NCBI RefSeq assembly: GCF_003011885.1
Contig: NZ_PXXO01000016.1
Coordinates: 1 to 49,654 of the forward strand
Length of the DNA stretch: 49,654 nt
Reading direction: 5' to 3'
DNA from: Cyanobium usitatum str. Tous
Lineage (GTDB): Bacteria > Cyanobacteriota > Cyanobacteriia > PCC-6307 > Cyanobiaceae
Shown here piece by piece: positions 15,273-25,533 of this stretch. The notes beneath the pieces are model-generated. The model searched no databases and was not told the DNA's origin. It saw only the letters and a program-made list of their open reading frames with translations. A program made the translations under genes and the position numbers. Numbering within the stretch: position 1 is the stretch's first letter; each line of letters begins with the position of its first letter.

Positions 15273-17275
15273 TGACGGTGCAGGTGGGTCAGTTGATCGG
15301 CGAGCGCTATCGGCTCGAGCAACGCCTCAGCTCCGCCCCGCCGGCAGAGGCTCCCCAGGGGGAACTCTGGCGCGCTAGCGATCAGCTAGCCGCCGATGCG
15401 CCGATGGCCTTGCGGCTGCTGGGCCCAGCTATCGATCCCGCTCGGGCGCGCCAGCTCTGGGGCCAGCTGCAGGGGCTGCTCCATCCCCAGGTGCCCCGGC
15501 TCGGGGCGGCCATCCAGGCTCAGGAGGGTTTGTGGCTGGTGCGCGAATGGCAGGCAGGCCGTACCTACCAACTGTTGCTGCAGGCCCGTGCCGAGCGCCA
15601 GTTGGTCTTCGGTGCCGGCGAGGTGCTGCTGCTGCTGCGCCAGCTGCTGCCGGTGCTGGCCGTGTTGCACAGCCAGGAGCTGGTGCACGGCGATCTCAGC
15701 CCCGCCAACCTGTTGCGCCGCGACAGCGACGGGCTGCCGGTGTTGCTCGATTTCGGCCTGGTGGCAGGCACGGCCGTCGCCACCCCGGGCTACGCCCCAC
15801 CCGAGCGGGTTCGGGCCGCCCAGCCCGAGCCCTCCCCCCCCGAGCCCTGGATGGACCTCCACGCCCTTGGGGTGGTGGCCCTGGTGCTGCTCAGCGGCGA
15901 GGAGCCCGCCCGACTACTGGATCCGGTCACCATGGACTGGCGCTGGCCGGCGGCCCTCACGGCTGAACCGGCCTTGCAGGCCCAAATCAAGCGCCTGCTG
16001 GAGCGCCAGCCCGGCGAGCGCTTCGCTTCCGCCTCCCAGGCCCTGGCCGCCTTTCAGGCCATACCCATGCCAGAGAGCACCGGTCCGGTGCCCCGCGCCG
16101 ACCGCACCGTCGCCCTGGTGCCCCCACCACCTCCTGCACCTGCACCTGCCGCACCTGAAGCTCCTGCTGAACCCGCACTTGAGCTGTCTCAGCCGGTTCA
16201 GATGCCCCCACCGCCTGCGGCCGCGTTGCGTAGCCGCTTGGAGGAGCGCGAGGAGGTCGCTGAAGGCGGCGTCTGGCCGGTGGTTATTGCCTTGGTGCTG
16301 TCGGCGGTCGTGGGCACTGCCCTGGGCTGGTGGTGGCTGAGCCGCGGTCGCTTGACCATGCCCGTTCCCGATGCGGCCCTGCAGTTGCCCAACAGCCTGC
16401 CGCCGGCGGAGGTGGATCAGCGCCAGCAGCTGCTTAACCGGCTGCGGGCCATGCAGGTGGATCGGGGCTGGTTCTTGAAGTTGGTGGATGCCAGCCTGCT
16501 GGCCCAGTTTCCAGAGCGGGGCGGCCGCCTGCCCAGCGATTCCCTCGACGACTCCCCTCTGCGCAAGGTCTGGAATGAGCTTGCAGAGGAGTGGCTGGCT
16601 CGGGTGGAGCAGCTACCCCTCGAGATTCGGCGCCGCTTGGGTTCCTACACAAACGGTGACTGGGAGAGGCGTCAGCAGGCCCTGGTTGGCCAGGGACTCA
16701 GCTCGGCGGTGTTGCGCCAGTTGGTGTCGGGCAGTGCCCAGAGCCTGCTGCCCGGCCGCTCCGGCGCTGACATCCCTGCCGAGCCTTTTCGCCAGCTGTG
16801 GTTTGCCGCGGCGGAGCAGGGCCTGGCCAACGTGCAGATCGAGGCGATTCAGGCCCAAGCCCAGGCAACCCAGGTGATTTCAGCCCAGGTCGAAGCTGGT
16901 GGAGCTCGGCTGTTCCCGGTGCGGTTGCCGCCGGGCTATCGCCTGGTGCTGGGCGTGAACGGCTCGCCCTTGATGCAGATGAGTGTGTTTAGTGCCGATG
17001 GTGAGCTGCTGGAAGCCAAGGGGCCCCTGCGGGTGGTCAGTTTGGGGGTGCAGAAGAACTCCCCAGTGCAGCTGCTGGTGACTAATGAGGGCGTGGCTCC
17101 GGCCCTGATCACCCTGTCGTTGCGGGCAGATCCGCCCCCTGTCGAGACGCCGCCGGTGGCCGTCCCCGAACCCTCACCGCAGGCGCCGGCGGCCCAGCCA
17201 GAGCCTCCCCAGGCTCCGGCCGTGCCCGTGCCTCCCGCCGATCCCCTGCCGCCCGTGCCACCGCAAGTGAACTGA
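15272..17275 (+). CDS. Membrane-anchored Ser/Thr kinase-like protein, probably degenerate
   Basis: A 667-residue protein with an N-terminal Hanks-type kinase domain (about 1-280), a Pro/Ala-rich linker, one membrane segment at about 333-354 (VVIALVLSAVVGTALGWWW), a C-terminal domain of about 250 residues I do not recognise, and a Pro-rich tail. Start at 15272 overlaps the cysK stop. The kinase core is unusual. The nucleotide-binding lysine of VAIK is Arg48 (MALRLL), the glycine loop lacks G-x-G-x-x-G, and the catalytic loop reads HGDLSPANLL (139-148), with the catalytic Asp141 and Asn kept but the usual Lys replaced by Ser. DFG is intact at 160-162. It may be a pseudokinase or a low-activity kinase. 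The C-terminal part may be a sensor or scaffold. Confidence 0.8.
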   Translation: MTVQVGQLIGERYRLEQRLSSAPPAEAPQGELWRASDQLAADAPMALRLLGPAIDPARARQLWGQLQGLLHPQVPRLGAAIQAQEGLWLVREWQAGRTYQLLLQARAERQLVFGAGEVLLLLRQLLPVLAVLHSQELVHGDLSPANLLRRDSDGLPVLLDFGLVAGTAVATPGYAPPERVRAAQPEPSPPEPWMDLHALGVVALVLLSGEEPARLLDPVTMDWRWPAALTAEPALQAQIKRLLERQPGERFASASQALAAFQAIPMPESTGPVPRADRTVALVPPPPPAPAPAAPEAPAEPALELSQPVQMPPPPAAALRSRLEEREEVAEGGVWPVVIALVLSAVVGTALGWWWLSRGRLTMPVPDAALQLPNSLPPAEVDQRQQLLNRLRAMQVDRGWFLKLVDASLLAQFPERGGRLPSDSLDDSPLRKVWNELAEEWLARVEQLPLEIRRRLGSYTNGDWERRQQALVGQGLSSAVLRQLVSGSAQSLLPGRSGADIPAEPFRQLWFAAAEQGLANVQIEAIQAQAQATQVISAQVEAGGARLFPVRLPPGYRLVLGVNGSPLMQMSVFSADGELLEAKGPLRVVSLGVQKNSPVQLLVTNEGVAPALITLSLRADPPPVETPPVAVPEPSPQAPAAQPEPPQAPAVPVPPADPLPPVPPQVN

Positions 17276-17305
17276 CTCCAGCCTGGGGGGGTGAGGTGTT
17301 GGGCG

Positions 17306-17344
17306 TCTCCCGGGTTATGTACAAGTTGTACGGAATCCGGGAGG
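17306..17344 (+). repeat. Palindromic direct-repeat element, copy B
   Basis: The second copy of the element seen at 11278-11316, 6,028 bases away and in the same orientation. Here the outer arms CTCCCGG (17307-17313) and CCGGGAG (17337-17343) pair perfectly and enclose the core GTACAAGTTGTAC, itself palindromic around one base. It lies between the convergent ends of the kinase gene and smpB. No T-run follows, so a plain Rho-independent terminator is unlikely. Confidence 0.6.
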
Positions 17345-17382
17345 CATATGGGGGGGTAACTCGGGCGCTCTGGCTCCCCAAT

Positions 17383-17880
17383 TCAGAGCCGGGCGATTGC
17401 GGCCTTGGCGTCCTTGATGTCCTGCTTGCGCCGCTCCTCGTGACGCTTGTCGTGCAGCTTGCGGCCCTTGGCCAAGCCGATTGTCAGCTTGATCCAGGAG
17501 CCCTTGAGGTGCAGGTTCAGGGGGATCAGGGTGAGGCCTTTTTGATCTAGGGCAATCCGCAATTTGTCAATTTCGCGGCGGTGGGCCAGTAATTTGCGCA
17601 CCCGCAGCGGCTCGTGGTTGAAATACGCGCTGGCATGGCTGTGGGGCGAAATGTGCACGTTGTGCAGCTGCAGTTCTCCCTTGCGAATCAGGCAGAAGCC
17701 ATCGCGCAGGTTTGATTGCCCGGCCCGGATCGACTTCACCTCCGTGCCAAACAGTTCTAGGCCGCACTCCACGGTTTCCAGAATTTCGTATTGATGCCGG
17801 GCAAAGCGGTTGTCGGCCAGCAGCTTGTTGGCGGCATCGCGCTGGGCCTTAGCGCTCTTCTTGCCCCCGCCCTTGGCCAT
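17383..17880 (-). CDS. smpB: SsrA (tmRNA)-binding protein SmpB
   Basis: A 165-residue basic protein that binds tmRNA and the ribosome to rescue stalled translation. Landmarks: [27 protein letters not shown] and the C-terminal [18 protein letters not shown] tail, which enters the empty decoding channel. The start at 17880 ([15 protein letters not shown]) is chosen over the open frame to 18009, which would overlap ruvB; family members begin near this point. It is divergent from ruvB with only 62 bases between starts. tmRNA itself is not in this window. Confidence 0.96.
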   Translation of the reverse strand: MAKGGGKKSAKAQRDAANKLLADNRFARHQYEILETVECGLELFGTEVKSIRAGQSNLRDGFCLIRKGELQLHNVHISPHSHASAYFNHEPLRVRKLLAHRREIDKLRIALDQKGLTLIPLNLHLKGSWIKLTIGLAKGRKLHDKRHEERRKQDIKDAKAAIARL

Positions 17881-17942
17881 CGCTGCTCCGCAACCGTCCC
17901 CTTGATCTCCCGACCCTAGGGAGCCCCCGGTACCCTCGCTGC

Positions 17943-19025
17943 ATGGCCATCGTCTCCTCGGGATCCTCGGCGCCCCGCGGCCGCCCCAGCCGCGACGAGC
18001 TACCAGCACGCCTTGTTGATCCCGCTCCCGTGCTTGAGGAGCTCCCGGCTGCAGCCAGTGGCCTGCCCCGGGAGGACAGTCTCCGTCCCAAGCGCCTTGC
18101 CGATTACATCGGCCAGAGCGAGCTCAAGCAGGTGCTGGCAATTGCGGTGGAGGCCACCCGCGCCCGCCAAGAGGCCCTCGACCACGTGCTGCTCTACGGC
18201 CCACCGGGCCTGGGTAAAACCACCATGGCTTTGGTGCTGGCTGAGGAGTTGGGCGTGCGCTGCCGCATCACCAGCGCCCCGGCTCTAGAGCGCCCTCGCG
18301 ACATCGTTGGCCTGCTGGTCAACCTGCAGCCCCATGAGCTGCTGTTCATCGACGAGATTCATCGGCTCAACCGGGTGGCTGAGGAAATTCTTTATCCAGC
18401 GATGGAGGATTACCGCCTCGATCTCACCGTGGGTAAGGGCACGACGGCCCGCACCCGCAGCCTGGATCTGCCCCCTTTCACGCTTGTTGGCGCCACCACC
18501 CGGGCGGGATCGCTGAGTTCACCGCTGCGGGATCGCTTCGGCCTGATTCAGCGGCTTGAGTTTTACGGACTCGATGAGCTTCAGCAAATTGTGGAGCGGG
18601 CGGCTGGCCTGCTCCAGATCAAGCTGGAGGGTGGGGCGGCCCTGGAAGTTGCCCGCCGCTGTCGGGGCACCCCCCGCATTGCCAATCGCCTGCTGCGTCG
18701 GGTGCGCGATGTGGCGTCGGTGCGGGGCCATGGCCGCATCGGCGCCCCCCTGGTTGCGGAGGCCCTAAGCCTGCATCGCGTTGACGACCGCGGCCTCGAT
18801 GCCAGTGACCGGCGTTTGCTCACCTTGATGCTCGAGGGCTACGGCGGCGGCCCCGTGGGCCTCGATACCCTGGCTGCCGGGCTCGGTGAAGATTCCGCCA
18901 CCCTCGAAGCGGTGGTGGAGCCCTACCTGTTGCAGCTGGGTTTTCTGCAGCGCACCCCCCGGGGCCGGCTGGTTACTCCGGCGGGCCGCAACCACCTGGG
19001 CTGGCCGGCTAAGGCGGCCGCATGA
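17943..19025 (+). CDS. ruvB: Holliday junction branch-migration helicase RuvB
   Basis: A 360-residue AAA+ ATPase that forms hexameric motors with RuvA to migrate Holliday junctions. Walker A GPPGLGKT lies at 86-93, Walker [11 protein letters not shown] follows, sensor-1 is in [11 protein letters not shown], and the arginine-finger segment is SPLRDRFGL. The C-terminal winged helix runs through [18 protein letters not shown] to the end. The first 45 residues are a low-complexity lineage-specific extension before [13 protein letters not shown]. Confidence 0.96.
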   Translation: MAIVSSGSSAPRGRPSRDELPARLVDPAPVLEELPAAASGLPREDSLRPKRLADYIGQSELKQVLAIAVEATRARQEALDHVLLYGPPGLGKTTMALVLAEELGVRCRITSAPALERPRDIVGLLVNLQPHELLFIDEIHRLNRVAEEILYPAMEDYRLDLTVGKGTTARTRSLDLPPFTLVGATTRAGSLSSPLRDRFGLIQRLEFYGLDELQQIVERAAGLLQIKLEGGAALEVARRCRGTPRIANRLLRRVRDVASVRGHGRIGAPLVAEALSLHRVDDRGLDASDRRLLTLMLEGYGGGPVGLDTLAAGLGEDSATLEAVVEPYLLQLGFLQRTPRGRLVTPAGRNHLGWPAKAAA

Positions 19026-19038
19026 CCAGCAGCAAACA

Positions 19039-19797
19039 ATGATTCCTACGTTGTTTTCCTTGTTGCTGGGCCTGCAACTGCTGCTGCCCCAGCTGTTTGA
19101 TCAGGCCCTCAGCGCCAGCCGGCAGGGGCGCTTTGATGAGGCTCTACCCCTCTGGAACCAGGTGCTGGAGGTGGCCCCGGACGATGCGGCGGCCTGGAGC
19201 AATCGCGGCAATGTGCAGCTCGCCCTGGGCGATCCCCGCGCCGCCATCGCTGACCAGACCAAGGCGATGCAGCTCGACGGCGAGAGCCCCGATCCCCACC
19301 TCAATCGCGGCACAGCCGAGGAGGCTTTGGGCCAGTGGGCTGCCGCCGAAGCCGACTACCGCTGGATCTTGGAGCGCGCTCCGAGCGACGAGGGTGAACC
19401 GCGCGCCTCAGCCCTTTACAACCTCGGCAACGTGCAGGGCTCCCTGGGCGACTGGCAGGAAGCGCGCCGTTGCTTTGAAGCCGCTTCCCTGGCTAGGCCA
19501 GGCTTTGCCATGGCCCGCTCCAGCTCCGCCCTGGCGGCCTTCCAGCTGAGTGATCGCGCCGAGGCCGAGCGGCAGCTGCGCAACCTGATCCGCCGCTATC
19601 CCCTGTTTGCCGATGCTCGAGCTGGTCTCACGGCGCTGCTCTGGCAGAAGGGGGCTCGTGGTGAGGCTGAAAGCAACTGGGCCGCGGCCTCTGGCCTCGA
19701 TCCCCGCTACCGGCAGCGAGAATGGTTGCTTGCGACGCGGCGTTGGCCCCCCGAGCCGGTGGAAGCTTTGGCGCAATTCCTCGCTTTGGCCCCCTGA
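19039..19797 (+). CDS. Tetratricopeptide-repeat protein, probably exported or membrane-tethered
   Basis: A 252-residue protein with a hydrophobic N-terminus (MIPTLFSLLLGLQLLLPQLF) that can act as signal or anchor, followed by TPR units beginning near FDQALSASRQGRFDEALPLW, AWSNRGNVQLALGDPRAAI, HLNRGTAEEALGQWAAAEA, ALYNLGNVQGSLGDWQEA and ARSSSALAAFQLSDRAEAE. TPR repeats mediate protein-protein contacts; no catalytic motif is visible. The ATG at 19039 is chosen because a longer frame would overlap ruvB. The M20 hydrolase gene begins 14 bases after its stop. Confidence 0.82.
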   Translation: MIPTLFSLLLGLQLLLPQLFDQALSASRQGRFDEALPLWNQVLEVAPDDAAAWSNRGNVQLALGDPRAAIADQTKAMQLDGESPDPHLNRGTAEEALGQWAAAEADYRWILERAPSDEGEPRASALYNLGNVQGSLGDWQEARRCFEAASLARPGFAMARSSSALAAFQLSDRAEAERQLRNLIRRYPLFADARAGLTALLWQKGARGEAESNWAAASGLDPRYRQREWLLATRRWPPEPVEALAQFLALAP

Positions 19798-19811
19798 ACG
19801 ATGGCCCTCGA

Positions 19812-21044
19812 ATGACGGCAACACCCTGCAGCTTGAATTGGCAGGCCCTGGGGCTTGAGCAAACCCTGGCCGAGGTGCTGCCGGAGCTGATCCAGTTGCG
19901 GCGTCATTTCCATCGCCATCCCGAGCTCAGTGGCCATGAGCAGCAGACGGCTGCCCTGGTGGCAGGTGAGCTGCGGCGCTGGGGTTGGCAGGTGCGCGAG
20001 GGTGTCGGCCGCACCGGCGTGCTGGCGGAGCTGGGGCCAGAGCAGGGGCCTGATGGCTTGCCCGCCCCCCTGGTGGCCCTGCGGGTGGATATGGATGCCC
20101 TGCCTGTGGAGGAGCGCACCGGCCTCGACTACGCCTCCACCCAGCAGGGCCTGATGCATGCCTGCGGCCACGATCTGCACACCGCCGTGGGGCTGGGGGT
20201 GGCCTACCTGCTGGCGGAGCTTGCCGAGCGCCACCCCGAGCTGCTCACGGCCAGGGTGCGGCTTTTGTTTCAGCCCGCTGAGGAAACGGCCCAGGGGGCG
20301 GCTTGGATGAAGGCCGATGGCGCCATGGACGGCGTGGCAGCCCTGTTTGGTGTGCACGTGTTTCCCAGCCTGGCGGCGGGCACGATCGGCGTGCGCAGCG
20401 GCAGCCTTACGGCGGCGGCCGGTGAGCTGGAGGTGGAGGTGCTGGGGGAGGGCGGCCACGGCGCCCGGCCCCACCAGAGCACTGACGCCATTTGGATTGC
20501 GGCGCGGGTGGTGAGTGGTCTGCAGGAGGCGATCAGCCGCCGCCTTGATGCCCTGCATCCGGTGGTGGTGAGTTTCGGGCGGATCGAGGGCGGTAAGGCC
20601 TTCAACGTGATCGCCGACCATGTGCGCCTGCTGGGCACGGTGCGCTGTCTCGACACCGACGTGCACGCCCAGCTGCCAGGCTGGATCGAAGACACGGTGC
20701 AGGCCCTCTGCCGCGGCCATGGCGGCGAGGCCCGGGTGCGTTATCGGCTGATTTCACCGCCTGTGCACAATGACCCTGCCCTCACCGAGCTGGTGGCGGA
20801 AGCTGGGGTTGAGCTGCTCGGTCGCCAGCAGGTGCAGTGGCTCGAGCAGCCGTCATTAGGAGCAGAGGATTTCGCCGAACTGCTCGATGGCACCCGCGGC
20901 ACCATGTTTCGGTTGGGGGTGGCGGGGCCTCAGGGCTGCACGCCTCTGCATAGCAACAGCTTCGCTCCCGACGAAGCGTCCCTGCCGGTGGGCATTGGCG
21001 TGCTCACCTTGAGCCTGCTGCGTTGGATGGAGCGGCGCCCGTGA
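19812..21044 (+). CDS. M20D-family amidohydrolase/peptidase
   Basis: A 410-residue dinuclear-metal hydrolase of the HipO/IAA-amino-acid-hydrolase type (M20D), predicted to cleave N-acyl amino acids or small peptides. Metal-site motifs are in order: MHACGHDLHTAV, LLFQPAEETAQGA (the Glu-Glu pair) and LGAEDFAELL. The dimerisation-domain segments GGHGARPHQSTDAI and VVSFGRIEGGKAFNVIAD are typical. The start at 19812 (MTATPCSLNW) leaves a short gap after the TPR gene. Substrate cannot be read from the sequence. Confidence 0.92.
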   Translation: MTATPCSLNWQALGLEQTLAEVLPELIQLRRHFHRHPELSGHEQQTAALVAGELRRWGWQVREGVGRTGVLAELGPEQGPDGLPAPLVALRVDMDALPVEERTGLDYASTQQGLMHACGHDLHTAVGLGVAYLLAELAERHPELLTARVRLLFQPAEETAQGAAWMKADGAMDGVAALFGVHVFPSLAAGTIGVRSGSLTAAAGELEVEVLGEGGHGARPHQSTDAIWIAARVVSGLQEAISRRLDALHPVVVSFGRIEGGKAFNVIADHVRLLGTVRCLDTDVHAQLPGWIEDTVQALCRGHGGEARVRYRLISPPVHNDPALTELVAEAGVELLGRQQVQWLEQPSLGAEDFAELLDGTRGTMFRLGVAGPQGCTPLHSNSFAPDEASLPVGIGVLTLSLLRWMERRP

Positions 21045-21259
21045 GGCAAAGGCCCTGGCTGCGGGGGTTGCTGGCCCTCTCCTCGCCCCTGTTGATCCTG
21101 CTGGCGCTGCTGGTGCTGCTGCAGCGTCGCGGCGTCGATCGGATTCCAGCCCTGCCGGCCCTACTGATCGGCACGGGCTTGCTTGTTACCAGTGCGGTGG
21201 GGCGGCGGCGGCGACGGCGCGAGCTGCTGGCGGCCCTACGCCACGATGGGGATGTATGA
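21041..21259 (+). CDS. Small two-TM membrane protein
   Basis: A 72-residue protein from a GTG at 21041 that overlaps the stop of the M20 gene (GTGA). It has two hydrophobic segments (LLALSSPLLILLALLVLL and ALPALLIGTGLLVTSAV) and a strongly basic run VGRRRRRRELL, so a hairpin with the arginine side facing the cytoplasm is likely. It overlaps the next gene by ATGA. Unknown function; conserved spacing suggests it is real. Confidence 0.6.
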   Translation: MRQRPWLRGLLALSSPLLILLALLVLLQRRGVDRIPALPALLIGTGLLVTSAVGRRRRRRELLAALRHDGDV

Positions 21260-21846
21260 CCAATCCCTCCCCCGATCTTGCGGCCCTGCGTGAGGCCATC
21301 CTTTGCGGAGACCCCAGTCGGGCCATGCCCGCCCTGGTGGGTTTGCGGGAGGTGCCGGTGGAGCAGGCCGTGCCCTTACTGCTGCTCGGGCTGGAGCAGA
21401 GCATGTTCATGGTGCGTTCGCTCAGCTGCGCCGGCCTTGGGGTGAAGCAAAACGAGGCCGGCTGGCAGGCGCTGGTGGTTGCGATGCAGGGCGATGAGGA
21501 CGCCAATGTGCGAGCGGAAGCGGCTAACTCCCTGGTGAGCCACAGCCTTGAGCGGGCCTGGCCCCTGCTGCGTGATGGGTTTGCAGCCGATCAGCAGTGG
21601 CTGGTGCGCTGCAGCATCCTTTCGGCTCTTGCTGAGCAGCCGGCCATTGATCCGGCCTGGTTGCTGGAGCTGGCGTCGATGGCGATCACAGACGCTGATG
21701 GCACGGTGCGGGTGGGCGGCGCCGAGATCCTGGCCCGCTTGGTGCGGGAACAGGGCGCTGCCGAGGCCCGGGTCCTGTTGCAGCAGCTTCAGGCCGACCC
21801 AGACCACCGGGTGGTGGCCGCGGCGCTCAATGGTCTGCAGAGCTAG
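21256..21846 (+). CDS. HEAT-repeat protein
   Basis: A 196-residue all-helical protein whose internal repeats (RAMPALVGLREVPVEQAVPL, MVRSLSCAGLGVKQNEAGW, NVRAEAANSLVSHSLERAW, LVRCSILSALAEQPAIDPAW, TVRVGGAEILARLVREQGA, RVVAAALNGLQS) are HEAT-like units of 30-37 residues. HEAT proteins in cyanobacteria include phycobilin-lyase-like and scaffold proteins, but the lyase motifs are not seen. Start overlaps the previous gene by four bases. A TPP riboswitch begins 10 bases after its stop. Confidence 0.8.
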   Translation: MTNPSPDLAALREAILCGDPSRAMPALVGLREVPVEQAVPLLLLGLEQSMFMVRSLSCAGLGVKQNEAGWQALVVAMQGDEDANVRAEAANSLVSHSLERAWPLLRDGFAADQQWLVRCSILSALAEQPAIDPAWLLELASMAITDADGTVRVGGAEILARLVREQGAAEARVLLQQLQADPDHRVVAAALNGLQS

Positions 21847-21856
21847 GTTGGATGGG

Positions 21857-23407
<1,551 letters not shown>

Positions 23408-23450
23408 AATCACCCTGCTTGGGGTTCACGGTTCCGTGAGTTGACATAAA

Positions 23451-23478
23451 AAAAGCCCCGCCGTTAGGCGGGGCTTTT
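23451..23478. terminator. Bidirectional Rho-independent terminator between thiC and tkt
   Basis: AAAAGCCCCGCC (23451-23462) pairs with GGCGGGGCTTTT (23467-23478) around a GTTA loop, a 12-bp perfect stem. The A-run on one side and T-run on the other allow it to stop thiC transcripts on the plus strand and tkt transcripts on the minus strand. Confidence 0.93.
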
Positions 23479-23492
23479 CAATCTCTGTTGAA

Positions 23493-25499
23493 TCAGCCCA
23501 GCGACTTGGCTGTTGCCACCACGTTGTCGACGGTGAAGCCAAACTTCTCGAGACAAACCGGACCAGGTGCCGAAGCACCAAAGCGGTCGATCGAGATGCA
23601 GGCGCCATCGAAGCCGGTGTACTTGTGCCAGCCGAAGGAGCTGGAGGCTTCCACCACAACGCGCTTGCGCACGGCGGCGGGCAGCACGCTTTCCCGGTAG
23701 GCGGCATCCTGCTCTTCGAACAGCTCGACGCAGGGCATCGAAACTACCCGCACGTTCTTACCTTCGGCGCGCAGCTGGGCTGCGGCTTTCGTGCAGAGCT
23801 CTAGCTCGGTGCCGGTGCCGATCAGGATTAGTTCCGGGGTGCCATTGCTGTCCTCCAGGATGTAGCCACCTTTTGCCACATGGGCTGCAGCTGAACCAGG
23901 CTGGTTGGCCATGGCTTGGCGGCTGAGGGCCAGCACGGTGGGGCGCTTGCGGTTGGTGACAGCCACTTGATAAGCACCCATGGTCTCGTTGCCATCGCCG
24001 GGGCGCATCACCAGCAGATTGGGGATGGCGCGCAGGTTGGCGAGGGTTTCCACCGGCTGGTGGGTGGGGCCGTCTTCGCCCAGACCGATCGAGTCGTGGG
24101 TGAGCACGTAGATCACGCCCAGCTCGCTCAAGGCCGAAAGGCGCATGGCGCCGATCATGTAGCCCGCGAAAACTAGGAAGGTGCCGCCGTAGGGGATCAG
24201 GCCGCTGCCGTGGTAAGCGATGCCATTCATGATCGCCGCCATGGCGTGCTCGCGCACGCCGAAGTGCAGGTAGCGGTTGGCTTCGGCACCCTTCTGGAAG
24301 CTCGCCTCGCCTTTGATATCGGTGAGGTTGGAGTGGGTGAGGTCGGCCGAGCCGCCAATTAGCTCGGGCAGGTTGGGGCCGAAGGCGTTAAGGGCGTTGT
24401 AGGAGTGCATGCGGGTCGCCAAACCCTTGTCTTCTGGGCTGAAGCTCGGCAGGGAAGCGTCCCAACCCTGGGGCAGCTCGCCACGAAGCTGGCGCTCGAA
24501 TTCAGCCGCTTCAGCGGGGTACTGGCTGCGGTAGGTGGCCAGGCTGGCGTTCCAGGTGGCTTCAAGTGCTTCACCGCGGCTGATCGCTTGGCGCCAGTGG
24601 TCGTAGGCATCCTGGGGAACCTCAAATTCGCCGTAGCTCCAGTCGAGGGCTTTGCGGGTGAGCTCTGCCTCTTCGGCGCCTAGGGCTGCGCCGTGAACTC
24701 CAGCGGTATTGGCCTTGTTTGGCGAGCCGTAGCCGATCGTGGTGGTCACCTTGATCAAGCTGGGCTTGTCGGTAACGGCCTTGGCGGCCTCGATGGCTTG
24801 GGCAATAGCGGCCACATCGGTGTTGCCATCCTTGACGTGGATGGTGTGCCAGCCATAGGCCTCGTAGCGCTTCAGCACGTCCTCGGTGAAGGAGACCGAG
24901 GTGTTGCCGTCGATGGTGATGTGGTTGTCGTCGTAGAGGGCAATCAGCTTGCCCAAGCCCAGGTGGCCGGCCAGGGAGGCGGCTTCACCGCTCACGCCTT
25001 CCTGGTTGCAGCCGTCGCCCATGATCACGTAGGTGTAGTGATCAACCAGGTCGCAGCCGGGCTTGTTGAACTTGGCAGCCAGGTGCGCTTCGGCGATAGC
25101 CAGTCCCACGGCGTTGGAGATGCCCTGGCCTAGGGGTCCGGTGGTGACCTCAACGCCGGGGGTTTCGAAGGTTTCAGGGTGACCAGGGGTGCGGCTACCC
25201 CACTGGCGGAATTGTTTGATGTCTTCGATGGTCACCGAGTCGTAGCCGGTGAGATGCAGCAGCGCATACAGCAACATGCAGCCGTGGCCAGCCGAGAGCA
25301 CGAAGCGGTCCCGGTTGAACCACTTGGGGTTCTTGGGGTTGTGCTTAAGCACCTTGTCCCACAGGGCGAAGGCCATCGGGGCGCAGCCCATGGGTAGGCC
25401 GGGGTGGCCCGAATTACTCTTGTTAATCGCGTCGATCGCTAAGAAGCGGATGCTGTTGACGCAGAGCGATTCAACGGATGTGGAGGGAGCGGCGACCAT
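23493..25499 (-). CDS. tktA: Transketolase
   Basis: A 668-residue thiamine-diphosphate enzyme of the Calvin-Benson and pentose-phosphate cycles. The N-terminal [17 protein letters not shown], the ThDP-binding motif [16 protein letters not shown] through DDN, and the central [13 protein letters not shown] are all in place. The start at 25499 ([18 protein letters not shown]) is used because the open frame to 25748 lies inside fabF in another frame. It is the third gene of the minus-strand run acpP-fabF-tkt, 34 bases after fabF. Its cofactor is made by the pathway of the convergent thiC. Confidence 0.96.
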   Translation of the reverse strand: MVAAPSTSVESLCVNSIRFLAIDAINKSNSGHPGLPMGCAPMAFALWDKVLKHNPKNPKWFNRDRFVLSAGHGCMLLYALLHLTGYDSVTIEDIKQFRQWGSRTPGHPETFETPGVEVTTGPLGQGISNAVGLAIAEAHLAAKFNKPGCDLVDHYTYVIMGDGCNQEGVSGEAASLAGHLGLGKLIALYDDNHITIDGNTSVSFTEDVLKRYEAYGWHTIHVKDGNTDVAAIAQAIEAAKAVTDKPSLIKVTTTIGYGSPNKANTAGVHGAALGAEEAELTRKALDWSYGEFEVPQDAYDHWRQAISRGEALEATWNASLATYRSQYPAEAAEFERQLRGELPQGWDASLPSFSPEDKGLATRMHSYNALNAFGPNLPELIGGSADLTHSNLTDIKGEASFQKGAEANRYLHFGVREHAMAAIMNGIAYHGSGLIPYGGTFLVFAGYMIGAMRLSALSELGVIYVLTHDSIGLGEDGPTHQPVETLANLRAIPNLLVMRPGDGNETMGAYQVAVTNRKRPTVLALSRQAMANQPGSAAAHVAKGGYILEDSNGTPELILIGTGTELELCTKAAAQLRAEGKNVRVVSMPCVELFEEQDAAYRESVLPAAVRKRVVVEASSSFGWHKYTGFDGACISIDRFGASAPGPVCLEKFGFTVDNVVATAKSLG

Positions 25500-25533
25500 G
25501 GCTAAGGCAGGTGGGGGAGTGGGAGGAGGAGGC

